This document shows positions 54,873 through 63,002 of a DNA stretch of 64,000 nucleotides, in pieces. The position numbers and the translations under genes are program-made. Location: assembly GCF_000632715.1 (NCBI RefSeq), contig NZ_BAWO01000008.1, forward strand, positions 1 to 64,000, written 5' to 3'. The notes below the pieces were generated by a model. That model saw only the letters and a program-made list of their open reading frames with translations. It ran no database searches and had not been told where the DNA came from. The DNA is from Parageobacillus caldoxylosilyticus NBRC 107762 (lineage in GTDB: Bacteria; Bacillota; Bacilli; Bacillales; Anoxybacillaceae). Numbering within the stretch: position 1 is the stretch's first letter; the number at the start of each line of letters is the position of its first letter.

Positions 54873-55523
54873 TCAATATAAAAAATCAAGGAGGCGGCGG
54901 TCCACCAAATTGGTATCAACCGGACACGACTCGGCATCACGGCCGTATTGCCAAGCCCAGATGTTCGCACTGCAATTTAGGGAAGCCGGCTGATAGCGTG
55001 GCGCCTTCTGCTCTGTTGTCGTCCCCGGTCTTGGCGCTGCGCTCCAAATAATCGCCTGCACGGCCACTTGATTGTTTCTTTGTACCGCCTCACAATAAGC
55101 AGCCGCGAAATCCCCTTTCGTCGGATCGGCATAAAGCCCTGGCCGATACCCTGTCGGATGCAGCGTTTCCACCCAAGCGACAATCCATGATGCATCAACA
55201 GCAAAAAAATCTTCAATGTTCGCAAATATCGCCTTATTTTTTGGAATGCCGAGGCGCCGCGCATGGAATACTGCGTTGCGCGCTGCCACCTGTCCGTTTG
55301 CATATCCAACCGCTTCACGAAATGCATTATAAATAGGCAGCACTTTGATTCCGTAATTTCGGAGGCGTGTAATCTCTTCTTTCGTCAATCCATCAGAAAC
55401 ATTCGGGACATCAGATAAATAACGCCCCCAAAATTTTGGGTAGCCAAGCTCGCTTCTGGCACATTGAAACAGCTGTTCCGTTACGGCTTGCGCCGAATCT
55501 ACTCCCCAAATACCTTTAGCCAT
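54873..55523 (-). CDS. DUF1906 glycoside-hydrolase-like protein
   Basis: 216 residues, MAKGIWGVDSAQAVTEQLFQ, a TIM-barrel fold of the Rv2525c-like DUF1906 family: GVDSA start, FWGRYLSD, IKVLPIYNAF, FANIEDFFAVDASWIVAWVE (acidic candidate residues), YRPGLYADP and the final IWAWQYGRDAE with VDTNLVDRR. No signal peptide is present, so it may be a spore- or cell-associated peptidoglycan hydrolase acting after lysis, which is speculative. AAAGGGGG precedes the ATG at 55523. Confidence 0.85.
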   Translation of the reverse strand: MAKGIWGVDSAQAVTEQLFQCARSELGYPKFWGRYLSDVPNVSDGLTKEEITRLRNYGIKVLPIYNAFREAVGYANGQVAARNAVFHARRLGIPKNKAIFANIEDFFAVDASWIVAWVETLHPTGYRPGLYADPTKGDFAAAYCEAVQRNNQVAVQAIIWSAAPRPGTTTEQKAPRYQPASLNCSANIWAWQYGRDAESCPVDTNLVDRRLLDFLY

Positions 55524-55607
55524 CAGCTTCCCCCTTTCTTCTTGACGTTCTCTCTGCCATAACATATATATGAAGCGGACGGCCTGTTTCATACAACCGT
55601 TTCCCGA

Positions 55608-56162
55608 TTAATCACCGATTTGTCCGGTATTTTTCATCACATCGATCGGCTCTTCCATTCGTTGAAAAACCAGTTCTACCGCTTCCTTTGCCGAACGGCA
55701 AAAGGCGATTTCCACCGTACGACGCTCGTCTAGATAGCCGCCTTCATAGACAACCTCTTTTATTTTGGTCGCCCATCCCCCGGTCGTTTCGATAATCACC
55801 ACTGGTTTTTTATTCATATATGCCGCCGATAACTCGCCCAGCGTTCCGTTTCCGCCGCGAATCATAATGAGCGCATCGGCGGAATGAACAAGGATCAAGC
55901 TGCGGAAGTCAAAATAAAGGCCTGTTGTAATGGGAATGTCGATATAATCGTTCGCGACATCAACGCGGTCTCCCGCTAAAATGCCGACGACAAGCCCTCC
56001 TGCTTCTTTCGCTCCTTTCGATGCCGCCTCCATGACGCCGCTTCCGCCGCCTGTTAATAAAACAGCGTTGCGCTTGGCAATTTCTGCTCCCACTTCCTCT
56101 GCAATATGTCGCACCTCGTCGGGAATATCCCCTGACTGACCGATAACCGCAATCCGTTTCAT
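55608..56162 (-). CDS. LOG-family (TIGR00725-like) nucleotide-binding protein
   Basis: 184 residues with a Rossmann start MKRIAVIGQSGDIPDEVRHI, the GGGSGVMEAASKGAKEAGG loop, and RGGNGTLGELSAAYM, the degenerate PGGxGTxxE motif of the LOG/lysine-decarboxylase-like superfamily. Relatives include cytokinin riboside 5'-monophosphate phosphoribohydrolases and molybdenum-cofactor carriers; the TIGR00725 group has no defined function. AAAGGAGAGGG precedes the ATG. Apparently monocistronic. Confidence 0.85.
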   Translation of the reverse strand: MKRIAVIGQSGDIPDEVRHIAEEVGAEIAKRNAVLLTGGGSGVMEAASKGAKEAGGLVVGILAGDRVDVANDYIDIPITTGLYFDFRSLILVHSADALIMIRGGNGTLGELSAAYMNKKPVVIIETTGGWATKIKEVVYEGGYLDERRTVEIAFCRSAKEAVELVFQRMEEPIDVMKNTGQIGD

Positions 56163-56229
56163 TTTCCCTCTCCTTTATGTACTTTTCCTTTATATATTAC
56201 GCAAGAAGCACTGTCATCAGACGCTTCCA

Positions 56230-57210
56230 TTACCGCCTATCTTTCATATCGTTTCCCTTATGAAACCGGAACCAGCCGTTCCGTTTAAACCAGAAAAACA
56301 TCGAAAGTGCAATGAAGGCCATTACCCCGAGAACGGTAAAATAGCCGTATTTCCAATGTAGTTCCGGCATATAATCAAAATTCATTCCATAAATGCCGAC
56401 AATAAACGTTAACGGCATAAAAATGGTCGTAATGACGGTTAATGTCATCATAATCGTATTCATTCTGTTTGAGTTTAACGACAAATAGCTATCGCGAATA
56501 TCCGACGTAATCTCGCGGTTCGTCTCAATCATTTCCGACAGTTTCAATAAATGATCGTGAATATCGTGAAAATACAATTGCCGCTCTTTCATCCGCTGCA
56601 GGCGGTCGGAATGGATAATTCGATACAATAAATCGCGCATCGGTACAATCGTTCTACGCAGCTTCGATAAGTCGCTGCGAATATCAAACACTTTTTCAAT
56701 AATTTCTTGAATCGTCTCATCATTCGTGTTCTCCTCTAATTCATTCAATACATCTTCAATATGGTAAATCGGTGGAAAATAGTCATCGACAAGTTTATCG
56801 ATAATGCGGTACATGACATGAAAAGGGCCCTGCTGAAAGTCTTCCTCGTGTTGAATTCTCATCCATACTTCGTTTACGGCGTGAATCGATTGCTTATGAA
56901 ATGAAACGATAAAATTTTGTCCGACAAACAAATCCACTTCCTCTGCTTCAAGAGAGTTTCCATCAATGGCATGCAACACAACAAACAAATACCGATCATA
57001 AAAATCGAGCTTTGGCCGCTGCACATACTCTAAACAGTCCTCAATCGCCAGCGGGTGGAAGTGAAAGAACTCGGCAAGCAGCTTTGCCTCGTCTTCTGTT
57101 GGTTCATGAAAATCCACCCAATACCAGGAAACATCGTCACTGTTTACATACGGAAGCGAAACATCATATATAACCTCAAAATCTTTTGTAATGACGCACG
57201 TTCGGATCAT
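56230..57210 (-). CDS. corA: CorA-type magnesium/cobalt channel
   Basis: 326 residues: a long cytosolic N-terminal domain rich in helices (PTEDEAKLLAEFFHFHPLAI, IEDVLNELEENTNDETIQEI) and two C-terminal membrane helices, the first ending in the selectivity signature IYGMNFDYMPE (GMN). The start at 57210 (MIRTCVITKDFE) has AGGGTGG 5 bases upstream. Pentameric divalent cation channel. Basic tail RFHKGNDMKDRR typical of the family. Confidence 0.95.
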   Translation of the reverse strand: MIRTCVITKDFEVIYDVSLPYVNSDDVSWYWVDFHEPTEDEAKLLAEFFHFHPLAIEDCLEYVQRPKLDFYDRYLFVVLHAIDGNSLEAEEVDLFVGQNFIVSFHKQSIHAVNEVWMRIQHEEDFQQGPFHVMYRIIDKLVDDYFPPIYHIEDVLNELEENTNDETIQEIIEKVFDIRSDLSKLRRTIVPMRDLLYRIIHSDRLQRMKERQLYFHDIHDHLLKLSEMIETNREITSDIRDSYLSLNSNRMNTIMMTLTVITTIFMPLTFIVGIYGMNFDYMPELHWKYGYFTVLGVMAFIALSMFFWFKRNGWFRFHKGNDMKDRR

Positions 57211-57415
57211 GAAAACCACCCTGTGCCCAAAATTTGCTTTCTTTACTTTATCATAACCGAAAAGCTGTTATATCCCAACTAAAAAAGGGTATATGTATGG
57301 TGTAAAGAAAAAAATGACAAAAAATATTTATCGAAATTTTCTTTACTTTTTAATCAAAAATGATGATAATATAAAAAAGGGAATTTATCGATTCCCAAAC
57401 AGGGAGGAATCACAT

Positions 57416-57643
57416 ATGTATGAAAAACAGTATCCTCACGAAGGCGCTATTTTATTTAACCAAACGGAAGAAAAAAGCAGCTATGGTCCGCTTGCCGAGA
57501 AAGTGTTAGCACAAGCAATCTTTCAGTTTCAAAAACAAAAGTTGATGGAAAAAATTGATGAAGCTCTTATCGCACGAAACAAGGCCCTCTTTCTCGAACT
57601 TTCCGCCCAATATAATGAGCTTCTAAAAAAATACGGTGCGTAA
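57416..57643 (+). CDS. IDEAL-domain protein
   Basis: 75 residues, MYEKQYPHEGAILFNQTEEK, ending with the IDEAL motif region KLMEKIDEALIARNKALFLE and LSAQYNELLKKYG. The family is Bacillus-specific; the domain occurs alone or fused in small regulators (B. subtilis YpiB, MecA/ComK-related contexts). Function here unknown. GGGAGGA precedes the ATG at 57416; upstream in-frame codons lie in AT-rich leader. A 14-codon ORF with AAAGGAGAG follows before the terminator. Confidence 0.88.
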   Translation: MYEKQYPHEGAILFNQTEEKSSYGPLAEKVLAQAIFQFQKQKLMEKIDEALIARNKALFLELSAQYNELLKKYGA

Positions 57644-57658
57644 TTAAAGGAGAGAAAT

Positions 57659-57703
57659 ATGTTGGAGTGTGAAACGTCAGAGTCGTATTGTCAAATAAGG
57701 TGA
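57659..57703 (+). CDS. Possible 14-codon ORF downstream of the IDEAL gene
   Basis: ATG at 57659 with AAAGGAG 5-6 bases upstream encodes MLECETSESYCQIR and stops at the base of the terminator hairpin. Two cysteines and a good ribosome site make it noteworthy, but so short a frame can occur by chance. Confidence 0.2.
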   Translation: MLECETSESYCQIR

Positions 57704-57758
57704 GTCCCTTTCTCGTCAAATGTTCTGACAAGAAACGAAGGGGACTCACTTTTATTTT
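57698..57758 (+). terminator. Long terminator after the IDEAL gene
   Basis: Outer stem GTGAGTCCC/GGGACTCAC and inner stem TTTCTCGTCA/TGACAAGAAA with a 7-base loop, then TTTTATTTTT. About 50 bases long, unusually large for this window. Confidence 0.8.
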
Positions 57759-57822
57759 TCCATTTTCAGCGGCAAACATGATAAAATGTGGACAGACGAT
57801 CACAATGGAAGGATGACGATGA

Positions 57823-58980
57823 GTGGAACATTTGATTCATTCTCGCGTAAAAAATATAGAAATATCAGGGATTCGTAAATTTTTCAACATGGTGGCAGAC
57901 CGTCCTGATTTAATTTCATTAACGATCGGACAGCCAGATTTTCCGACGCCGGAGCATGTCAAAGAAGCAGGGAAAGAAGCGATTGCCGCCAATTTTACCA
58001 CTTACACCCATAATGCCGGTTTTCTTGACCTGCGGGAAGCAGCATGCCGTTTCGTTGCTGAAAAGTACGGATTATCGTATGAACCTGATGAGGTGATTAC
58101 CACCGTCGGAGCAAGCCAAGCGCTTGACATTACCTTCCGTACGATTTTGGAAGCAGGTACGGAAGTGATTTTGCCTGGACCCGTCTATCCGGGGTACGAA
58201 CCGCTCATTCAACTGTGCGGGGCAAAACCCGTATATGTTGATACACGTGCCAATGGATTTCGCTTATCAGCGGAGTTAATCGCTCCTTACTTGAACGAGC
58301 GGACGCGCTGCATCGTACTCCCATACCCTTCAAACCCGACGGGAGTCACTTTATCAGAACAAGCCCTGCGAGAAATTGCCGAACTAGTAAAGGGGCGGCC
58401 GATTTGGATTGTTTCCGATGAAATTTATAGTGAGCTTGTTTATGATGGCAGACATCATTCCATCGCTAAATGGCTGCACGACCAAACGATTGTGATCAAT
58501 GGGTTGAGCAAATCGCACTCGATGACAGGCTGGCGCATCGGGTTCGTATTCGCACCCTCCTTTGTGATGAAACATATGATTAAAGTGCACCAATATAGCG
58601 TTTCCTGCACCTCTTCGGTGTCGCAAAAGGCGGCGCTGGCCGCTTTAACGGCAGGAAAAAATGATGCAGTGGCGATGCGCAACCAATATAAACAGCGGAT
58701 GGAATATACGTACGACCGCCTTGTCCGCATGGGGCTTCAAGTGGAAAAGCCCGACGGCGCCTTTTACTTGTTTCCATCGATCGCTCCGTTCGGTCTATCC
58801 TCTTTTGATTTTGCCCTTGATGTGGTCCATAAAGCCGGCGTCGCGCTCGTTCCCGGCAGCGCTTTTTCCAAATATGGCGAAGGATATGTGCGCCTTTCAT
58901 ACGCGTATTCCTTTGATGTGCTGAAAGAAGCTCTCAACCGTTTAGAGCGATACATAAAGGAAAAACAGTGGGCGCGATAA
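57823..58980 (+). CDS. patA: Aminotransferase PatA (N-acetyl-L,L-DAP aminotransferase)
   Basis: 385-residue class I PLP aminotransferase. SLTIGQPDFPTPEHV, TVGASQALDITFRTIL, PYPSNPTG, the PLP lysine in NGLSKSHSMTGWRIGF (about residue 232) and the arginine in GYVRLSYA are visible. Corresponds to B. subtilis PatA, the N-acetyl-diaminopimelate aminotransferase that works between DapH and DapL (both at 44-46 kb). Starts with GTG at 57823 after AAGGATGACGATGA. Confidence 0.92.
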   Translation: MEHLIHSRVKNIEISGIRKFFNMVADRPDLISLTIGQPDFPTPEHVKEAGKEAIAANFTTYTHNAGFLDLREAACRFVAEKYGLSYEPDEVITTVGASQALDITFRTILEAGTEVILPGPVYPGYEPLIQLCGAKPVYVDTRANGFRLSAELIAPYLNERTRCIVLPYPSNPTGVTLSEQALREIAELVKGRPIWIVSDEIYSELVYDGRHHSIAKWLHDQTIVINGLSKSHSMTGWRIGFVFAPSFVMKHMIKVHQYSVSCTSSVSQKAALAALTAGKNDAVAMRNQYKQRMEYTYDRLVRMGLQVEKPDGAFYLFPSIAPFGLSSFDFALDVVHKAGVALVPGSAFSKYGEGYVRLSYAYSFDVLKEALNRLERYIKEKQWAR

Positions 58981-59002
58981 ACAAAAGCGCCCACTGTTTT
59001 TG
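58966..59002 (+). terminator. Terminator overlapping the end of patA
   Basis: CAGTGGGCGC, 11-base loop, GCGCCCACTG, TTTTTG; the 5' arm lies inside the last patA codons. Also usable for the convergent oxidoreductase gene. Confidence 0.85.
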
Positions 59003-59011
59003 TTTGACAAG

Positions 59012-59986
59012 CTATGGAACAAGAATGAGCTTTCCATGCGTTTTTCGTGACTGAAGCAGTCGATGCACATCCGCGGCTTGTTCAAGTGGGTAGACACCGC
59101 CAATCGTCAATGTCAGCTTTCCGGTTTGCACATATGTCAATAATTCATGCAAACTTTGCTGATATAACGTTTGCTTTCTCATGATTTGCGGCAAAAAGAA
59201 GCCGATGACCGCTAAATTTTTCCCCATCAGCCGCGCCGGGTTCATGCGCGTAAACTGTCCGCTCGCCACGCCGTAGACGACAAGCCGGCCAAACGGCGCC
59301 AGACACTCCAGTGTCTGATGGAAAATGTCGCCGCCGGCCATCTCGAGCGCCACATCGACGCCTTTTCCGTCTGTCGCCCTTATCACTTCGTCCTTCCAAC
59401 TTTCTTTTGTATAGTCGACAGCGACATCAGCGCCAAGTTGCATTGCCATCTCTCGTTTTTCCTCGGTACTGGCGGTGGCGATCACTTTGCCGGCGCCAAA
59501 AAGTTTTGCAAGCTGAACCGCAAGCGTGCCAACGCCGCCTGCCGCCGCATGAACAAGCACCGTTTCCCCCTGTTCTAAGCGCCCCATCGTTTTTAAAATA
59601 TGGTAAGCACTCAATCCTTGGACGGGAAGGGCGACGGCCTGTTGCACATCCAACCCATCGGGAAGCGGAATGACAGCGCGCTCATCAACGCTGGCATATT
59701 CCGCATATCCTCCCGATTCGATTAAGGCAACGACGCGCTGTCCAACACGTACCGTACTTGTTTCTTCGCCAACTTCACAGACAACACCGGCTACCTCTGT
59801 TCCCGGCACAAACGGAAGCGGAGTCGGGACGACGTAATGGCCTTCGCGGCGCGCCGTATCGGCATAGTTGACGCCAATCGCCTCCACTTTGATCAATACG
59901 CTCCGCCCCGTTGGCACAGGGCGGTCCACCTCGATCACCTGCAATACTTCCGGGCCGCCGTACTCCGTAAATTGCACCATTTTCAT
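59012..59986 (-). CDS. NADPH:quinone oxidoreductase family protein
   Basis: 324-residue medium-chain dehydrogenase of the quinone-oxidoreductase group (no structural zinc lobe). GroES-like N-terminal half (FTEYGGPEVLQVIEVDRPVP, GVNYADTARREGHY, PFVPGTEVAGVV) and Rossmann half with VHAAAGGVGTLAVQLAKLFG. Reduces quinones or enones with NADPH. AAAGGAG precedes the ATG. A 200-bp stretch without a clear gene separates it from comB. Confidence 0.9.
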   Translation of the reverse strand: MKMVQFTEYGGPEVLQVIEVDRPVPTGRSVLIKVEAIGVNYADTARREGHYVVPTPLPFVPGTEVAGVVCEVGEETSTVRVGQRVVALIESGGYAEYASVDERAVIPLPDGLDVQQAVALPVQGLSAYHILKTMGRLEQGETVLVHAAAGGVGTLAVQLAKLFGAGKVIATASTEEKREMAMQLGADVAVDYTKESWKDEVIRATDGKGVDVALEMAGGDIFHQTLECLAPFGRLVVYGVASGQFTRMNPARLMGKNLAVIGFFLPQIMRKQTLYQQSLHELLTYVQTGKLTLTIGGVYPLEQAADVHRLLQSRKTHGKLILVP

Positions 59987-60198
59987 CTTTGCTTCTCCTT
60001 TCTGTTGCCTCTTCTAGTCTTTCTGCGAAAGAAATAAAAACTTTTTCGGGATTAAACTTATATAGCCAGTTGCGTTTTGTTCTGTAAGTCAGCAATGCGG
60101 CGGTTGCGTTCCATTGCCCCATGATCGATTAGTTCGTTAAAGCGGCTCGACAAGCAAGCCATCGATGCCGGTCTTTGCTTAAATGGGCAAAAGCCTCT

Positions 60199-60966
60199 TC
60201 ATACAGAAAATGACCGCCTCGTTGCATCGTGAATTTCTCCTCCCAATCCTGTTTTTTCAAATACGGGAACAACGGAAAGTGCGCCATGCTGATTAATATA
60301 ATCGATATCCCGCTCCAAGCCGTGCGCCGTCATCCATTGTCCGACCCGCGAAGAGGCAAGCACCGTTTTCCCCGCGTTTTCCGTCTTGTATTTTTCGTAA
60401 AAAAGCCATGCCGCCATGGCGCTATCGGACAAGTCTCGGGCAGAAACACCGTTTTGCAGCAGGCAGGAAATAAAATAGCCCGCCCCGTAAAAATCTTCTA
60501 GACAAAATCGCCCTGATGAACCGGAGCAGATCGCGACAATCGTTTCTGACGCATGCCGTTGGCAAATATGCTCGCTAAGCGCCGGTCCGTTCAGCAGGCT
60601 CCCGACGTAAAGATGATTGGCATGCATCGCCTTGCGGATCGCTACCGTGCCATTTGTCGTTGATAAAATAATCGTTTTTCCCGGACAGAACTTTTGCAAA
60701 AAAAGCGGCGCTGGAGAATGAAAGCCGTCAATCGTCCGGCCTTCGTACTCGCCGACAAGCTCATAGCTCCCGTTTGGAAGGAGACGGGATTTTTCCCGTG
60801 CTTCCTCAGCATTTCGCACTGGGATGACGGAAGCAGCGCCAAACGAAAGCGCTGCGGTAATCGTGGAAGTAGCAAGCAAAATGTCGAACACAACCGCTAT
60901 TTTCCCGTCTGTTAAAGCTGTTTCATCAATATCTTCTTTACGAAAGACGACATGTACTTTCGCCAT
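60199..60966 (-). CDS. comB: 2-phosphosulfolactate phosphatase ComB-like
   Basis: 255 residues with AVVFDILLATSTITAALSFG, ELVGEYEGRTIDGFHSPAPL and ILSTTNGTVAIRKAM, the ComB family signature. The enzyme gives sulfolactate, part of coenzyme M synthesis in archaea and of sulfolactate production in Bacillus spores. No other sulfolactate gene is nearby. GAGGTGA precedes the ATG, and the gene is 9 bp downstream of the phosphotransferase gene, so probably the last gene of that transcript. Confidence 0.88.
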   Translation of the reverse strand: MAKVHVVFRKEDIDETALTDGKIAVVFDILLATSTITAALSFGAASVIPVRNAEEAREKSRLLPNGSYELVGEYEGRTIDGFHSPAPLFLQKFCPGKTIILSTTNGTVAIRKAMHANHLYVGSLLNGPALSEHICQRHASETIVAICSGSSGRFCLEDFYGAGYFISCLLQNGVSARDLSDSAMAAWLFYEKYKTENAGKTVLASSRVGQWMTAHGLERDIDYINQHGALSVVPVFEKTGLGGEIHDATRRSFSV

Positions 60967-60975
60967 GGATTCACC

Positions 60976-62031
60976 TCAGCTCATTGCTAATTGCCATGCA
61001 TGTTGGACGAGTGACTGAACAAACTTCCCCAAATCGCGGAAGCGTTCGTCATTCGTCTGTCCGCGGCGGTAGCGATAATAAATTTGCTGGCAGATGACAG
61101 CGAGTTTAAAATAAGCAAACGTTAAATAAAAGTGCATATTCGAAATATCCCGTCCGCTTTTTTCAGCGTATGCCCGAATAAATTCCTCGCGCGTATAAAA
61201 GCCGGGATAAACGGTCACCGGCGTTCTGCCAAATCCGTTTTTCAACAGCGGCGGATCGTCCTTTTCAATCCAGTAGCTCATCGCCACGGCCAGATCAGCA
61301 AGCGGGTCGCCGACGGTCGACATTTCCCAGTCAAACAAGCCGACCATTTGTGTGACATCATCTTCGGCAAACAGCGCATTGTTTAATTTATAATCATAGT
61401 GGATAATCGTCGCTTCGCTGTTTTCCGGAATGTGACTCACAAGCCATTTCGTCAGCGCTTCCACTTCTTTAATCTCATCCGTTTTCGCCCGCTTATAGCG
61501 TTGAATCCAGCCATGTACTTGCCGCTCCATAAATCCTTCCGGCTTTACCATCTCGACAAGACGCGTTTTTGTATAATCAAGCTGATGTACTTGTACGAGC
61601 GTATCGACCATCGTTTCCGAGATTTTCCGGCATCGTTCTTCTGTCGGGGCGATGTGCGCCGGAAACTCCGTATCTAGCACGATGCCACGGCGCCGTTCCA
61701 TCACAAAAAATGGACTGCCAATAATCGATTCATCCTCGCAAAATAATAACGGTTTCGGAGCCAGCGGAAAAAGCGGATGAATTTCCTTCAGCCATGTGCT
61801 TTCCCGCTTCATATCATGCGCTTTCGGCGGAACGGGGCCAAACGGCGGACGCCGCAAAACGGCTTCCCACTCTCCGCATGACAGCAAATACGTTAAATTG
61901 GAACGTCCGGCAGAAAACTGTCTGACTTGCAGCGTTCCTTCCGGAAAATCCGGCAGTGTTTTTCTTAAAAAGTCACCTAGTTTTTCAACGGGCAGCTCTT
62001 CTCCTTTACGTACAGGGATGATCGCCGTCAT
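60976..62031 (-). CDS. APH-family phosphotransferase (ACAD10-like)
   Basis: 351-residue kinase-like protein of the aminoglycoside phosphotransferase superfamily, subgroup near acyl-CoA dehydrogenase 10/11. N-lobe FSAGRSNLTYLLSCGEWEAV, catalytic HYDYKLNNALF (about residue 200) and metal motif GLFDWEMSTVGDPLADLA. These enzymes phosphorylate hydroxyacyl substrates in unusual fatty-acid oxidation. It lies with an acyl-CoA synthetase, a TetR regulator and a 3-hydroxyacyl-CoA dehydrogenase relic, supporting that role. AAAGGAGG precedes the ATG. Confidence 0.85.
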   Translation of the reverse strand: MTAIIPVRKGEELPVEKLGDFLRKTLPDFPEGTLQVRQFSAGRSNLTYLLSCGEWEAVLRRPPFGPVPPKAHDMKRESTWLKEIHPLFPLAPKPLLFCEDESIIGSPFFVMERRRGIVLDTEFPAHIAPTEERCRKISETMVDTLVQVHQLDYTKTRLVEMVKPEGFMERQVHGWIQRYKRAKTDEIKEVEALTKWLVSHIPENSEATIIHYDYKLNNALFAEDDVTQMVGLFDWEMSTVGDPLADLAVAMSYWIEKDDPPLLKNGFGRTPVTVYPGFYTREEFIRAYAEKSGRDISNMHFYLTFAYFKLAVICQQIYYRYRRGQTNDERFRDLGKFVQSLVQHAWQLAMS

Positions 62032-62049
62032 GGCTATACCTCCTTTCGA

Positions 62050-62241
62050 TTACAGGCGTTTGACGGTTTGTTGGTCATATACATGCCGTCCTCTTCCCCT
62101 TTTTTCAGCCGAGATGTCCCTGTTTCACTTTCTCCTGAATATGTCTTGCAATGTTGTTTTATATCCGCCTAAAGCGCAAAGCATAGCGATTTGGTGTCCC
62201 ATTGAACCGGCACCGGTCACAGCAACACGTTGAATAGGCAT
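62050..62241 (-). pseudogene. Internally deleted 3-hydroxyacyl-CoA dehydrogenase
   Basis: The ATG at 62241 starts MPIQRVAVTGAGSMGHQIAM and LCALGGYKTTLQDI, the NAD-binding loop GxGxMGxxIA of 3-hydroxyacyl-CoA dehydrogenases, then breaks to a stop at 62125 after 38 codons. A second frame just downstream gives KRGRGRHVYDQQTVKRL, recalling the C-terminal K(T/S)GRGFYxY(D/x) motif of the same enzyme, ending at TAA 62050. Most of the roughly 280-residue enzyme is therefore missing. It sits at the head of the operon controlled by the TetR operator. Confidence 0.75.
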
Positions 62242-62260
62242 TTTTTCTTCCTCTTTTTTA

Positions 62261-62274
62261 ACTGACCAGTCAGT
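62261..62274. promoter_or_regulatory. TetR-family operator
   Basis: ACTGAC-CA-GTCAGT, a palindrome with perfect 6-bp arms, 20 bp upstream of the dehydrogenase relic's start and downstream of the tetR gene. Size and position fit a TetR/FadR-type operator for the acyl-CoA operon. Confidence 0.65.
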
Positions 62275-62321
62275 ATGGAAAGTGCAGACTATTTGGCACG
62301 TTTATGCCAAGTAGTCTTATT

Positions 62322-62888
62322 TCACTTTTTCTCCATTCCTTCCAGCAAAATCGCAACCATATGTTCCGCTACCTCGAAATCGCTCAATTCCCCATCAGGC
62401 CGAAACCATTGGTAGCTCCAGTTTGCCGCTCCTAAAACGGTCAGCGTTGCAATGGAAGGTGGCAAATCGTCACGGAGCTCGCCGTTTCTCATTCCTTCTT
62501 CTATTAACGATTGCAAGTTGTAACGAAACAAGTCCCGCTTTTCTACAATTTTTTTTAAATGTTCTGCATTTAAATGCTTCATTTCGCGGAAAAAAATGCG
62601 CGCCTGTCTTCCTTGTTTCTCAATGCTATGGATGAGCATATAGACGATTTCAAACACTTTTTCCTTAACCGTCTTCGCAGCATCTTCCATAATGTTTTTT
62701 TGCTTTTCGAGCAGTCCTTCAATATAGCGAAGATGGATATCCATTAATAATTCTTCTTTGCTTTTAAAATAGTAGTAAAACGTTCCTTTTGTCACGCCAA
62801 GCATATCCATAATATCTTGAATGGAAGTTTCGCTAAACCCTTTTTGTTCAAATAGAGCGATGCTTGCCGCCATAATTTTTTCTTTCAC
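62322..62888 (-). CDS. TetR-family transcriptional regulator (fatty-acid type)
   Basis: 188 residues: N-terminal helix-turn-helix (KEKIMAASIALFEQKGFSET, SIQDIMDMLGVTKGTFYYYF, KSKEELL) and a helical ligand domain with a C-terminal tetracyclin-repressor-like fold. Neighbouring acyl-CoA genes suggest it senses acyl-CoA, as FadR-type TetR proteins do. The GTG at 62888 follows AAGGTGG. A palindrome at 62261-62274 is its likely target. Confidence 0.9.
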   Translation of the reverse strand: MKEKIMAASIALFEQKGFSETSIQDIMDMLGVTKGTFYYYFKSKEELLMDIHLRYIEGLLEKQKNIMEDAAKTVKEKVFEIVYMLIHSIEKQGRQARIFFREMKHLNAEHLKKIVEKRDLFRYNLQSLIEEGMRNGELRDDLPPSIATLTVLGAANWSYQWFRPDGELSDFEVAEHMVAILLEGMEKK

Positions 62889-62933
62889 GCTCTTCCACCT
62901 TTCCCTCTATCATGTTCGTTATCGCCATTCTAT

Positions 62934-62983
62934 CATAAAACGGTCAAGCCCGTCTGGCAACAGGCAATGGAGCTTGACCGTTT
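62934..62983 (-). terminator. Terminator after the acyl-CoA synthetase gene
   Basis: Minus strand ACGGTCAAGC, 22-base interior, GCTTGACCGT, TTTATG. It separates the synthetase from tetR. Confidence 0.75.
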
Positions 62984-63002
62984 GGGAAGAGCGGATTTTT
63001 TC

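Noticed and set aside
60058-60162. 34-codon minus-strand ORF between comB and the quinone oxidoreductase gene (MACLSSRFNELIDHGAMERN)
   Set aside because: No ribosome site and no family recognised; may be a relic, but the evidence is too thin for a feature.
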